DNA of 64,000 nucleotides, taken from positions 31,913,166-31,977,165 of the forward strand of contig JAJEKV010000003.1 in assembly GCA_021234155.1 (NCBI GenBank), given 5' to 3'. Shown one piece after another: positions 43,243 to 55,289 of the stretch. Under the pieces are notes generated by a model, which did no database searches, had not been told where the DNA came from, and saw nothing but the letters and a program-made list of their open reading frames with translations. Every line of letters starts with the position of its first letter. Position 1 is the first letter of the stretch. The DNA comes from Isoetes taiwanensis. Lineage: Eukaryota > Streptophyta > Lycopodiopsida > Isoetales > Isoetaceae. A program made the position numbers and the translations under genes.

Positions 43243-46094
43243 TCATGCTTCATACCATGCTTGAATAGAGACAACACCTGCAAGAACCCATCGTCTCTGT
43301 GTAAGGGGATGAACTGAGGCTGCCAATGGAGGTGCTGAGGGGTCTAGAGGTAGTGTTGCCCACCACCATGGAGTCTCCAATAGGGTGTGGATAGAGGGGC
43401 ATGGCCAGAAAAGATGTCTGACTGCCTCCCATGCTGCCAATAAGCCACGCAAAAATGGAGAAGCACTTGGAAAAGGCTGCAGAGTCTAAAATAAAGCCCA
43501 AGGTAGGACTGGTTTGACAGCCTTCTTGCCTAGAGGGATACAGTGACCAAGAGCTTGTCTAAGAAGGCGTGAGCCAGGAGAGTCATCCTCACCATTCAGG
43601 AGTCTCCAAATGAACTTTGAAATAAGCACTTTGCTCTCAAAGAAGAAGTCCATCATACCCGCACACACCTGCCCATTTTGGAAGGATGCACTTCACCAAG
43701 CCACCTTAACCACAAAGACCGCCCTCCGCATTACTGCCTAAATAAAGTTCCGAACTATTGCAATGAGCTCACGCACTTTGAACTGTGGTGCTAGCAGTAA
43801 GGATGCCATATAAACATGGGTACTACTAAGGACTGACTTGGCCACTGTAATGCGACCCGCAAGAGACAACTTAGCAGTGGACCACCAGAACAAGTGCTTC
43901 TCCAAACCCCTAATGATCTCCTCCCATGCAGCTCCCATAGTAACATGGATGCCAACTGGAATCCCCAACAACTTGATGACCTGCCCATGCGCAAGTAATT
44001 TCCATGGATAATCGTGAACACATGCCGGAGCCGGATTATCCAATTTCCACAAAGCTGTACACTTCTGCCACCCCACAAGAACACCGGAAGCCAGTGAAAA
44101 AGTATCTAAGAGCAATTTGGCAGCAGCAAGATTCTCATCATTAGCGACTAGGAAGAGGAACGGGTCGTCTGCATATTGATTGCAAACCTCTTGTGTGCCG
44201 TCCTCCATTGCAAGACCATGGAGAAGTCCCTCTGTCGTTGCAATGGTGAATAACTCGACAAAGCCTCGCAACAATTGTGAAAAGCAATGGTGCTAAAGGG
44301 CATCCCTGGCGAATACCACGACAGAGTGAAAAGGCATGTGACGGCTCACCAAGGAACAGACGCCGTTGCGAAATGAGATATGCGCGCTTCATAATATCTG
44401 ATGTGAATTGTTCCCCAAATCCCAGCCTCAAAGATACAACGGCAAGATGAATTCCCAGCTGACACTATCATAAGCTTTTGCAAAATCAAGCTTAAGATAT
44501 ACAACTGGAAGGTTTTGCCTACGTGCCCAATAAATTCCCTCATAAGCAGCAGCAACATTATTCGTAATGCACCGCTTTGGAAGAAAAACCCGACCGGGTT
44601 GTTGAGATGGACTCGCCAAGATGTCCTTTACCCGCTCTGCAAAAGCCTTGGCAAAGATCTTATATACCGACGACAATAAGGTAATGGGCCGCCAATCTGA
44701 AATAGTCTAAGGATCCTTGACCTTGGGGATGAGTGAGATAGCACCTGTGTTTAGAATTCTATCCAAAGCAAAGGACCGAAAAATCACGTAAAGCATCATA
44801 CACATCCGGCTCCAAACCATTCCAATACTCCCGAAGAACTCAATTGGCAAACCATCCAAACCTGGGCATTTTCCTCTTTTCAGTTCAAAGACTGCCGAAC
44901 CTAAATTATCAGCTGTCATAGCTGCCTCTATTGACTCGCGTTGCTCACCAGAGATGATGGGGGAAATCCTAGATAAAACAGCATCTTGCATTTCTGATTG
45001 AAAGGGAAGATGTTTCTCAACAAAAAACGTCTGGAAGTGGTTATGCAGATGTCGCCCGAGTTCGCTTGGCTCATAGCATCGAACCATTCGCAAAAAGCAA
45101 TGAGGACATGGTTGATGTCATGCGACGCCTCTTGGCTGCACGAAAAAAGAAGCCCGTACAACAGTCTCCATCACGAAACCATTGCAGACCTGCCTTCATC
45201 TTTGCTTGCTGAATTTGCTCCTCCTCCAATGCTTGGATCTGTGCCAAAATATCACGATCATGAACATCTGGAAGACGTCCCTCTCGAGAATGGAGCAGGT
45301 CCTGATACAAAGTGTCCAGTAAAGCACGACCTGCTGCTGTAGACTCTCGACCCCACTCTTTGGCAAAACCCTTGACTGCCGCAATTGCATCCACTATGCC
45401 AGTCATACCTCGACGTCGGTTGAAGGCAGTTGTCCAAGTATTCTTGCAACCTTCTTGAAAGTCAGCATCCTTTAAGTACTTCACGTTCAAGCGAAAACAC
45501 GTCCTTCCAGGCCGCCGCTGCTGCAGTGGCTCGTCTGAAATGAATTGCGGATGGTGGTTTGAAACTGAGTTATCTCTGAGACAGAATCGAAAGAGACCGG
45601 AAGTGCCGCGAATCAGATTCGCATTCCAATAAGCTCTATCCAACCGAGAGCTTACGCAACCCCCACCAACTTGACCATTGCACCAAGTGAAGGCACCTTC
45701 ACCATCAATCTCCGATAGGTTGCAGTCATGGAGTAGACGGCCACCGGCCGGCGTTCAAAAACCGTGACCCACCATCAGAGGTCGCCCCAACCGATCGGAC
45801 TCCACTTCCACCATATTGAGATCCCCAACAAGAAGCCATGAAATGTGGCAGCCTGCCGAGTATCTTCCCTTGCAAAGAGGCCCACAAAGGAAGCTCTCGA
45901 TGAGGTCTATTGTGGGCGTAAACATTAATTAGACCATATTTAACCCCTTGTTCCTGCCATACAATTAGGGCCCAACGACCAAAGCGATTAGCCTGAGTAA
46001 AGATGACTGGCAAGGAAGGAAGCCATGCTATCACGACCCACCCTCGCGACCGCGTAATCACCAGCCGCGATAAGGACATTAAACCTGCGACCAA
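43243..46094 (-). pseudogene. LINE ORF2: endonuclease and reverse transcriptase
   Basis: Endonuclease traces lie at 45726-46094 (YGLINVYAHNRPHRELPLWA). A linker at 45071-45643 has EEEQIQQAKMKAGLQWFRDG and then GDCCTGFFFRAAK. RT follows in 44707-45093 (RGKCPGLDGLPIEF), 44428-44676 (SSVYKIFAKAFAERVKDIL, then KLDFAKAYDSVSWEF) and 43738-44274 (QYADDPFLFLVA). YADD is the RT active site and is preserved. Several frame changes separate the pieces. The product would nick DNA and copy LINE RNA at the cut. Confidence 0.8.
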
Positions 46095-46237
46095 TCATGT
46101 CGCAAGCTTTGATATGTCTCCCCTTACGACACTTATGCTCTTGAAGACATATAAACCGAAAGCATCCAATCTAGATAAGTAAAAGAAATACGACTCGGCT
46201 TTGAGGGGGAGGAGGCTACCCCCAACATTCCATGAGA

Positions 46238-47482
46238 CTAACCGCATTGATCTTGCGATGGGGCCAATTCAGATGAGAGCACTGGAGTCTCAAGGGAACT
46301 TGAGGATGTTTCCTGGGCACCTGGCATGGCAGTAACCTCATCAACCAAATCAGCCCACTGAAGTGGATCAAAGCGCCCACCATGGGATGCAATGGGAGGG
46401 GCAGTGCTACCTGAAGCAAGAACTGAGGGCTGGGACACAGAGGAATTTGATCCCTTAGCTGAATTTCGTGGTTGACGAAGAGCCGGTGGATGTTTAGGTG
46501 GTGGGTGGATGCCACGCCGATCAATGTCCATATACTGCCCACGAGCCTCTTCAATTTGCTCTTGCGATTTCTGGATTTCAGCCTGTCTCAATATTTGGTG
46601 ATCCAGAGACTGAGGTGGAGGAACTGCAACTGGAAGAGCAGGGGGGGCAATCACAGGCACAGGGACGTGTGAGATATCCATTGAGGTGGGAGCTGATCTA
46701 GGATCATGGAGTGCCGGAGGAGCAGATGGAGAATCCTATTGGTGAACCCTGTGATATTGAGCAAAGAGCGGGGCTTCAGGAAACATGAGAACTAGCTCAG
46801 GACCATTCAACAAGGACGGCTTAAATGGAAAGAACATGGGCCCGCTTTGGACAACAATTGTTTGAGGCAAATCACGATGAATGGGCCTTGCCACGCAAAC
46901 CTTGGTGATGCCGTTGGTTATGGAGTGTTGCAAATGGAGTCCAATCTTATTAGCAATGGCAGAAATGAACTTGGAATCCTGTAACTCTGGAGGAAAATCT
47001 TCGATAGCAAACCAGAAGGGGGCATGTAAGGCATCTGGCTTAGCTGGAAAGGATCCAGGAACATACTGTTGATAGAGTAAGAAGTGTTTCCAGAGAGGAT
47101 CAACACCTCGTTCTATGAGTTGAGCAGCCGGTTCAGGAGATTCAAACGTTGATCTTTTGCCACAAGCTTGATAGATTGATAAGCAGGAAACTCTAGCTTG
47201 TGAAGGTGCCCAGACAGCCAAGATCCCACGCGCTTCAAATCCAGGAAAGGGCCAGTGAAGTGGCAGACCACGGAACACGCAACCAACTGCTCCACATGTC
47301 GTCAATGATCCTCATGGCTAATCTGCACCACCGGAGCCCCAAAACGCTCAAAAGTTGCCCTGCACTCCTGAACCTCATAAAAAATTTCGTCTGATGGGAG
47401 CTGGACATCCATAGAGTCTTGCTTAGCTTGCAATTGCTGGAGATAGGACACAACTTCCTTCCTGTTATTATCCACCATGGTG
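46238..47482 (-). pseudogene. LINE ORF1: RNA-binding, DUF4283-like
   Basis: It starts with a helical stretch from the ATG at 47482 (MVDNNRKEVVSYLQQLQAKQ). A DUF4283-like core follows in 46736-47305, with HAPFWFAIEDFPPELQDSKF and AIANKIG, the nucleic-acid-binding fold common in plant LINE ORF1. A Pro-rich tail (46238-46681) ends it. At least two frame changes are present. Confidence 0.65.
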
Positions 47483-47534
47483 GCAATGGCCTCCGAGACA
47501 TGAGCCGAGGTGGCGGGAGTCGCCAGGCCCTTGC

Positions 47535-47715
47535 AAGAGATGTAGAGGATTACGAAGCTCAAGAGGGAATGAGCAATGAAGAACTAAGATCATCGATGCA
47601 TTTCCCAATGACACATGAAGATTATATGGAGGAAGAGGAGGATATTGAGCCTCCAGATCCAACAATGCGAAGGCGACTACTTCTACAATTAGACGTGGGA
47701 GGACATTCCACGTGA
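47535..47715 (+). pseudogene. 3' exon of a CACTA-type transposon gene
   Basis: After an acceptor-like CTTGCAAG, the frame reads DVEDYEAQEGMSNEELRSSM, then HFPMTHEDYMEEEEDIEPPD and ends LLLQLDVGGHST. It sits less than 1 kb from a CACTA terminus, so it is probably the end of a transposon gene cut off by the LINE. The acidic end has no domain I can name. Confidence 0.4.
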
Positions 47716-48289
47716 TTTTTGTGACGACAATTTGATGTCTCATAAACAAGAATAATATTTTATCTTATGCTAAGTTCAAACACACATGTGCATAACTCAT
47801 TCTTGCAAGTAGATCTTTTGAAGAATATTGTTGTATTTGTTATGTATAATGGTTTTGCTTTGATGAATTTCATATCGATTTAAAAACTTGAACTCTTTCA
47901 TCAACAAATTGGATAAGTTTGTGGTCATTAAGGCCCTACCCTACTTTAGTTGCAGATGGTATCAAAATATTCTATATTCTCACTATTTCTTAGTAACTTA
48001 AGATTACTATTGATGTGATATATCTTGACAACTTTGAGCAAATACCTTCCATAATTTTTAAAATATCATTTTTTATTGCAAATAAATTCTATCTTAGATT
48101 ACAATGTTCTATGCAAGATAAAGTATATTTAAGTGAAAAAACTTAAAATAAACTTAAAGAATAGAATTCAATACATTTTCCAAATGAATGCAAGATTGTA
48201 CGATGAACACAAGTATATAAGTTCCATATCTGGCTACCCTTGGTTTATAAGGTCATGGAACTTAGATAATTGGGTAGGTTGATGTCAAT
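47716..48289. other. AT-rich 3' region of the CACTA relic
   Basis: There is no gene. It is AT-rich and leads into the subterminal repeats. Confidence 0.35.
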
Positions 48290-48703
48290 CACAAATTTGA
48301 CGAATACTATGATGAATAATGTGACGAATATAGCGTCAGAAGTTTCGTCAACAGTATCATCAGAATTTTCGTCATAGTCTTCGCAAAAGTTGCGTCAGAA
48401 TTAACGTCATAGATTTCGTCAATGCATTCGTCAGGTTTTTCGTCAGTCGTAAATGTCACATTGTACGTCAAAATTTGCATCAAAATATTGTCACCATTTT
48501 CGTCAGATTTTTCATCAGAATTTGTGTCCGGATTATCGTCGGAGAAGAAAATCGTCAGATTAATGGTCACGTAATTAGTCAGAAATATTCGTCGTAGTAT
48601 TAGTCAGAATATACGTGAGGAAATTCATCAGAGAGATATAGGCAAACCCAAGAGAAATTTTCTGATGAATTTTCTGACGCAGAACTAGCATTCTATTGTA
48701 GTG
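48290..48703. mobile_element. CACTA-element 3' end with subterminal repeats
   Basis: More than fifteen CGTCAGAA/TTTCGTCA-type units in both orientations lead to a terminus ending TAGCATTCTATTGTAGTG at 48703. On the other strand this starts CACTACAATAGAATGCTA, the CACTA signature. Subterminal repeats bind the TNPA-type protein in En/Spm relatives. The 5' end was not found; the LINE at 43240-47540 and later loss may have removed it. Confidence 0.7.
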
Positions 48704-48739
48704 CCACTAAAATTCAACACTCTAAGATTAAGAATGGCA

Positions 48740-48990
48740 CTAATATCCTGAGGTATATACCCATCAAATCCAACATAAAAAAGCCTAAATCTTGCGTTTG
48801 GATATTGTTGGTGTAGATATGTAACAATCACCCGTAAATCATCTGTCCATCCAACATTGTAAAACCAGTCCGACTACCCCTCAAAGGCCCTCTAAGTATC
48901 TGGAACTTACAGTGATGGAAACCCATCCAAGGCGACAATGATTTTCAACAAAAACTCTCCAACCTTGCAAACAAGCACTGTGCACTTAAT
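48740..48990 (-). pseudogene. EMB8-like alpha/beta-hydrolase fragment
   Basis: On the minus strand: GWRVFVENHCRLGWVSIT, a short gap that starts GTAAG and ends TAG, then SDWFYNVGWTDDLRVIVTYL and HQQYPNA. This follows the plant EMB8/ABHD1-3 hydrolase stretch (GWR.vv.NHRGlGgvs.tsd.fynaGWTeDLR.v..yih..yP.a). The sequence after FYVGFDG no longer matches. The nucleophile region is missing, so this is a host gene scrap. Confidence 0.6.
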
Positions 48991-49999
48991 GTTTAACATA
49001 CGACAAAGTTTCAAAAAAGAAGAAGAGTAAAAATGTGAAAATAGCAACTATATGTCGTAAGCAAGTTGTTGTTGACTCCATGGATGGTGCTCCGTGCAAG
49101 ATAGAAACAATTTGGCAGTATCTTGAAATAAAAAACTTGAACTCGCACTCATCAGTTGGATCTGGGATTCATGACTTATTTCACCACTCCATTCAATTTG
49201 AGAGAAACTCCATGACTTAAGTTAAACGGGTACTTTGTGCATTTAAGCATAAATTTTCAATTGATGCTATTATAAAGAAGGCTCTCTTGGCTATAAAGTA
49301 CAGTCAAGTATAACCAATAGAAATAAGAGAAATTATAAAAATTACAATATAAAGTTTGTAAGAGATTTTAACAACAATTGGTTTTTCCACTTCTTTTCCC
49401 TCATCATTACCAATCGAGTAGGATATAATTCTAACCGAGCAGGAGCTTTCTAATTTTGGTATAAGTTGAGATGGTTGTACTAGACATGTTACTCGAGACT
49501 AGTAACAAATCCCAGGATCTTTTTCTCGCACGAGAGAGCGCTCTACTACATCCTGGAACCAGTGCATTCTCAATTTATTTCTAAGAAGAGATCTCATAAG
49601 AAATGCAAGGAATGAACTGGAGTACTCCATATATTATGACCTCACAGATCCAACTCAAGAACTTAATGCCATATTATGATTGCAAACATATTCTAGTTTG
49701 GATCATATATCTGGATGAGAAATGAAACATTACATCTTAGTAATTTTTAGTAGGAACTCCATCTTGTCTACAACAACGACAACTTCAAGCCTAATTGTAA
49801 GTTGATATGCCTTGCTTTGTCAAAGACATCTTGCATATTTGCCACACTTTCACTAAATAAATCCATGCGTATTATGTGATATCTTCTCCAAGTCCACCTA
49901 GGAGAATGAATCTAGAAACCTAAAACTAGATGGATGTAGATTTGCCCATTGTGCTAACGCTTGTCAAAAATCGAATAGCAGGTCAGCTTAAGTCAATAT
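48991..49999. other. Gene-free stretch
   Basis: Nothing recognised. Confidence 0.3.
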
Positions 50000-50075
50000 G
50001 ACTAGCTTCGGGCATGGTCTAGTGGCAGGACCTTAAACTGCCATACCCGAAGTCACGGGTTCAAACTTGGCCAAT
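50000..50075 (+). repeat. tRNA-like SINE head
   Basis: GGGCATGGTCTAGTGGCAGG fits a Pol III A box and GGGTTCAAACTTGG fits a B box about 40 bp later. The cloverleaf is not convincing as a functional tRNA. Its A-box part recurs near 27530. Confidence 0.5.
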
Positions 50076-51260
50076 ATCGGTCTAGTAATGGGGACCCTAA
50101 AAATCCATTGCCCCGAGGTCATAGGTTCAAGTATGACCAATTGGTCCTGTGGTAACGGGTTCAAGTATGACCAATTGGTTATGTGGTAGAGACCTTAAAC
50201 CTGCCATAAGTACGGCCAATTGGTTTGTGGTAGAGACCTTAAACCTGCCATATGTACTTGATAATCACATGCAAAGGTTCAAGTATGACCAATTGGTCCT
50301 GTGGTAACGGCCAATTGGTTCTGTGGTAGAGACCTTAAACCTGCCATAAGTACGACCAATTGGTTCTGCCATATGTACTCGATAATCACATGCAAAGGTT
50401 CAAGTATGACCAATTGGTCCTGTGGTAACGGCCAATTGGTTCTGTGGTAGAGACCTTAAACCTGCCATAAGTACGACCAATTAGTTCTGTGGTAGAGACC
50501 TTAAACCTGCCATATGTACTCGATAATCACATGCAAAGGTTCAAGTATGACCAATTGGTCCTATGGTAACGGGTTCAAGTATGATAGAGATCTTAAACCT
50601 GCCATATGTACTCGATAATCACATGCAAAGGTTCAAGTATGACCAATTGGCATGCAAAGGAACCAATTGGTTCTGTGGTAGAGACCTTAAAGCTGTCATA
50701 TGTACTCGATAATCACATACAAAGCAGCTCCTAGATATTGCGCCTAGGTAATGAATTGGTTCTGTGGTAGAGACCTTAAACCTGTCATATGTACTCGATA
50801 ATCACATGCAAAGCAGCTCCTAGTATATTGCGCCTAGGTAGTGGATTGTCTTTCATGTGATATGTAGAATAAAGTGATAAGTATGACCAATTGGTACTGT
50901 GGTAGAGACCTTAAACCTGCCATACATAATCGATAATCAAATGCAAAGCAGCTCCTAGTATATTGTGTCTAGGTAGTGGATTGTCTTCCATGTGATATGT
51001 AGAATGTACTTGCGCCTAGGTAGTGGAATTAGTATATTGCGCCTAAGTAGTGGATTGTCTTCCATGTGATATGTAGAATAAAGTGATAAGTATGACCAAT
51101 CGGTCATGTGGTAGAGACCTTAAACCTGCCATATGTACTCGATAATCACATGCAAAGCAGCTCCTAGTATATTGTGCCTAGGTAGTGGATTGTCTTCCAT
51201 GTGATATGTAGAATGTACTTGCCTAAGTAGTGGATTGGCTTCCATATGATATGTAGAAGC
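50076..51260 (+). repeat. Complex tandem array derived from the tRNA-like unit
   Basis: Blocks GGTTCAAGTATGACCAATTGG, GGTTCTGTGGTAGAGACCTT, AAACCTGCCATATGTACTCG and ATAATCACATGCAAAG recur about eight to ten times with varied spacing (roughly 80-200 bp). From about 50730 a second module joins (GCAGCTCCTAGTATATTG, CGCCTAGGTAGTGGATTG, CATGTGATATGTAGAATAAA). The first blocks carry B-box-like and A-box-like sequence resembling the unit at 50000-50075. Confidence 0.7.
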
Positions 51261-51550
51261 TTTGATCGTTTTAATGCCGGACTGTAAAATGAATTCTTAA
51301 TCCTTTTGTTTGCTTGCCATTTAGGATCTTGAAGGTGACGTGGGCATCTGGACAAGTTCTGGGCGGGATGTTTTCCTCGGACAGGATTTGCTCTGCCACC
51401 AACACTTTGGGCACCTGTAGTGTGACAAAAAAACCAACAGACACTGATGACTTTGCATTTTTCTATTGGCCTAAAAAGTTTTTATGTTTTCTCCGTCCGC
51501 TAGTATAATAATTTCAGCCTAAGTAATGTAAGTTAAAATAATAAAAAATT

Positions 51551-51850
51551 CCTTACTCCCTTGGCTTGGCGGTTGCTAGTAAGTAGCTTTCTAACAGATT
51601 CCCATAGGGTTTAGCTCCACAGGTCTGTAATGCTATACTTGAGCCATAGATAACGATGAGAAATTTAAATTTCTATCTTGAAGTTGGAGATGATAAATAT
51701 TTGAATATTTACGAAATACCAAACCCATCTCATTAAGAGACAACATCATTAATTTACCAATAAATGCCGGATTTCTTATAAGTATAATCTTGCTCTTCTT
51801 CAACCTTATAAATAAGGATTGTGACCAGAAATTTAGGAGAGTAACTCCTA
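51551..51850 (+). repeat. Orphan HSP70-type leader block, copy A
   Basis: CTTGGCTTGGCGGTTGCTAG, ACTTGAGCCATAGATAACGA, AATATTTACGAAATACCAAA and CTTGCTCTTCTTCAACC match the leader of HSP70-like gene 1 in order. No HSP70 frame follows; the shared tail TTTAGGAGAxTAACTCCT does. Confidence 0.65.
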
Positions 51851-52279
51851 TTAAGTTTACCCAATCCTTTTTGTATTGGAAAAAGGGCTCTCTTGCATGG
51901 TTTGGACTATGATTTCGGTCATGTATAGTATGCGAAACCGTATGTTTTGCAGGGTTAAAGCAGCTTATTTGCATTTAGTGGTCATGTTTCCTTTTTAGGT
52001 TTTTAGAATGTGTTTTTTTTTGCAATGGTAAGGGGCCATTTTCTTAGGGCATAGATAAGAATGCACGCCCCTTTCTATTTTTAGAGCTCCAGTGGAGCTG
52101 TGCTTCTGTTTTATTGTGTTAAAAACCATGAACAGGAGCTATGCTTCTGCCTCTGATGGGATCAATTTTCCTTATCATGGGTGGGGGTTGTTTTGTGTTT
52201 TTTTCTTGAGGTTTTTGTTTGATGGGCACTGCTGCTACAATCGCACCTGCGGGCGATGGACATGAAGGGAAGAAACTCT

Positions 52280-54128
52280 TGCATAAAATTGAAGAGAAAA
52301 GGTGAAAACAGTGGATAAAGAACTTCTCACTCTATTCAGGTGTGCATATTTAGTAGGCAAGGAAGACTTGGCTTACACAACGTTTGCTCCGTTAGTCCAT
52401 CTTCTTAGGGTTTCTAGGGTTGATGTTCCACTATTATACAATGATGATAGAGCATGCAGTGATTTTGTCAAATGCCCCTCTCTGAAACATTGGAGCAAAA
52501 GTTATTTGAGAAGATTAGGCAAAGTTTGGTGTGATGGCTGATGAGTCAACTGATGTAAGTGTAACACATCAGCTAATTCTTTATGTTGCGTATTTAGAGG
52601 ACTTTCAGCCCAAGAAATCGTTCTTAGGTATATTCAGCTTGACAGCTGCAGATACAAAAATTATAACAAGTGCCATAGTTGATAGACTCAAGTAAGATGG
52701 CAAGTTAGATTTACGCAAAATGCTTGGCTTTGGATCAGATGGTGCTATTGTAATGATTGGTTGTAAGACTGGAGTATCAACGAGATTGAAGAAGCATCAA
52801 CCTTTTATGACTTCTATCTATTGTGTTGCACATAGAACCAATCTATGTGTCTCATCAATTGGCAAGCACCGAAGCTGTAAAATCATTTGTAAAAAGATTG
52901 ACAAGTTGATTAATGGGGCAGCAAACTACTTTTCACATAGCACCCAAAGGGGTCAGCTTTTAGCAGAACTTGAGGAAGAGCTTGCATATTCCAGACTTAG
53001 GCTTGAAGGTATTTCACAAACAAAGTGGTTGAGTAGACATCATGCGATTGAGAAATTATGCAAAGTCTTTGAGCCTGTGATGCTAGCATTCAAACAAAAT
53101 TCTGCAAGCATATATGATGAATTAAGAGAGTTTAAGGTTGTATACATATTGCATTTCTTGGTTGATATATATTTGACAGATCTGAGTTTAGACTTCCAAC
53201 GTGATTGGGTAGATGTAACTTCGATTGGTAGACTTGTGAGCAATGTAAAAGAGGAGATTAAGATGTACTTCTTGAACGAGGTCGATGCATTGGATTTGAA
53301 TGGGTTTTTAACTGATAGTAAAGGGTGCCCTATAATTCCTGATTATGGAAACCCTGAAGGCCAACTTTTTGCTGCCCTTAGAGGGGCTGTAAAAGGTGAT
53401 ATGTATCGAAGTATTGAGATGAGGAGTATTGATGGCAGCGATCTATTGGAGGCTATTGACTTCCAATTAGAATTTTCTAGGCATGTTTTGGAAGCTATGG
53501 ATGAGATATTTCAAGAGCATGAGATCCTCTCGTGCTTTAAAATTTTATCACCAGCACATATGCCAAGTAGTGCAAAAGAACTCAAAGATTTTGGGCAGCA
53601 AGAGATAAATGATTTAATGAAATTTTATGGAGAGTCTCGATATGTTACTGGTATAAACTTCGATAATATTGTCTCACAAGACAAATTCAGATTTGAATTT
53701 AGAAAATTTAAGATTCAAGCGAGTATGGAATGGAAAGGTAAGAACTTTTTGGATACTTGGACAATTATCCTCTCCCAAAAGATGTTGAGGGAGGATAAAT
53801 ATGCTGAATTAACAAAGCTGGCAACAATTGCTATGGTTCAATGTTCAAGCACAACAATATGTGAAAGAGGTTTTAGCCAAATGAACCATATCAAGGACAA
53901 ATACACCTGAATAAGGTGAAGACCGGAGCAACTGATGCTTTAATGAGAGTTTCAATTGAAGGTCCAGGGGTGGAAGTACTTGAAGAGTTTGATTTTGAAG
54001 AACCAATCAAAATCTGGAAATCCAACAAGAAATTTAGATACATTTTTTTATCAGCGAACATAGTACGTCGTAGAGCAGATGGAAATCTGGCTTCATCTTC
54101 AATTGTTTCTGAGGATCAACTTGAGTAA
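52280..54128 (+). pseudogene. hAT-family transposase, broken
   Basis: The frame starts in 52302-52541 (LLTLFRCAYLVGKEDLAYTT). After a frame change near 52535 it continues as MADESTDVSVTHQLILYVAY. An in-frame TAA at 52693-52695 precedes the long frame 52720-53910. That frame holds LGFGSDGAIVMIGCKTGVST (catalytic-Asp region), YCVAHRTNLC, TKWLSRH and the dimerisation motif CSSTTICERGFSQMNHIKDK. A last piece (53916-54128) carries KTGATDALMRVSIEGPGVEV. This is the hAT type with a ZNF862-like body; the N-terminal BED or TTF zinc finger is not seen. It lies between two HSP70 leader copies. Confidence 0.8.
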
Positions 54129-55289
54129 TGATATAATGTGCTATTCAACAATTTTGTGGTATACAAGTTGCTGCTGCTGCAACTAGTTTGTTGTTAAGAC
54201 AAACAAGTTTCTCCTATTTCTTCGGCGCCTTAATATGAACATGTATTTTAATTTGTGTATCAAATTTTTAATTTCAATTTTGCTTGCTGGTTTGTACTTT
54301 GTAGGAAATTGTAGGCAACATTTTAGATTGTAGGAAACTAGCTGGCTGGTTTTAAAATTAGTTGGCTAGTTTTAAAATTTCAGGAAATTGTAGGGAGGAA
54401 TTAGCAATTAACATGTTGCTCTAAAAAATATAGGAAATTACCCTTTAGTGGTCCAAAAATTTTCCGAACCAAGTCCCTTGGCTTGGCGGTTGCTAATAAG
54501 TAGCTTTCTAACAGATCCCATTAAGTTTACCCAATTCATTTGGTATTCGGGAAGGTATTTCTTGCCATGGTTTGGAATATGATTCTTAATTTGTATTGTA
54601 TTCAATTTGGTATATTTTTGAGCATTTGAGCTGCTTGTTTGTTTTTCTGGGATTCTTGCTATTTTCGGGCTGGCTGAGATCGATCTTTGTCAATGGTTCA
54701 AATTTGGAAAGAGTGAGCACCAAATTGGGAAGAATGTAGGTGCAGACACGATTGTGTTTGCTGATGAGCATGCTGATTGGATCTTCCATGCCGCCGGTTT
54801 CGCTGCTCTAAGCTTATGTTGACCTTGAAGCAGAAATCGGGATGGCCAAAACAGGAGCTTCCAAATAATTCTGAGCCAAAATCCCGCTACGCCAAAATTC
54901 TTCCAGGGTGATTCCGTCATTGCTGGTTCTGTGTTGGAGGCCAGCAGAGGCATGCATCCGGTTTTTGTTCTTGAGTTTTTTACTGAGGGCGTGATGTGGT
55001 TTTGCCGGATATGCCAGTAGATAGGTAGATTTGCGAGTAGAGTTGGTGTGGGCGTGGAGCCGGAGCATGGTGAAGGGCTGGAGGGTCTTCCCCGGATTTC
55101 ATGGCCCTGGCTCCGGATGCATTGCCGTCTGCAGTCGACGCCAATGGTCATGTGCTTTAATTCTGCACCTTTGAAATTTGCATGGGTCGCAGCCTGGAAA
55201 AAATAGGGGGCCCTTCATCTGGCATAAAATGAGGAATATTCCTCCAATCAAGGGCCACAATTGGAAAATGAAAACATCCCATTAAGTAG
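54129..55289. other. hAT flank and unrecognised stretch
   Basis: CTTGGCTTGGCGGTTGCTAA (54480) and ATTAAGTTTACCCAATTCAT (54518) repeat segments at 51553 and 51848. The minus frame 54690-55151 (153 aa) has no recognisable domain and overlaps plus-strand readings of equal quality; neither is called. Confidence 0.4.

Larger units (their letters stand above)
43240..47540 (-). mobile_element. L1-type LINE, near full length, 3'-truncated and broken
   Basis: Read on the minus strand, ORF1 (about 47480-46240) precedes ORF2 (about 46100-43240). It is the same family as the LINE at 1-2885. The 3' end stops short near 43240 within the stretch matching about 1750-1950 of the other copy, with no zinc-binding tail and no poly(A), so the end was lost after insertion. 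The 5' end lies near 47530, against a plus-strand exon of a CACTA-type relic. Confidence 0.8.

Noticed and set aside
48307-48570. 87-residue minus-strand frame rich in Asp/Glu
   Set aside because: It is the translation of the CACTA subterminal repeats.
50000-50075. A functional tRNA gene
   Set aside because: The boxes fit, but the cloverleaf does not close and the sequence leads into a tandem array.
50076-51260. CRISPR-like array
   Set aside because: The repeats vary in length and spacing and lack unique spacers. This is a eukaryotic satellite.
52029-54447. hAT terminal repeats TAAGGGGCCATTTTC and TAAAGGGTAATTTCC
   Set aside because: Similar over 11 of 15 bases, but no 8-bp target duplication lies outside them.
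54690-55151. Minus-strand 153-residue frame
   Set aside because: No domain, and the opposite strand reads just as well.
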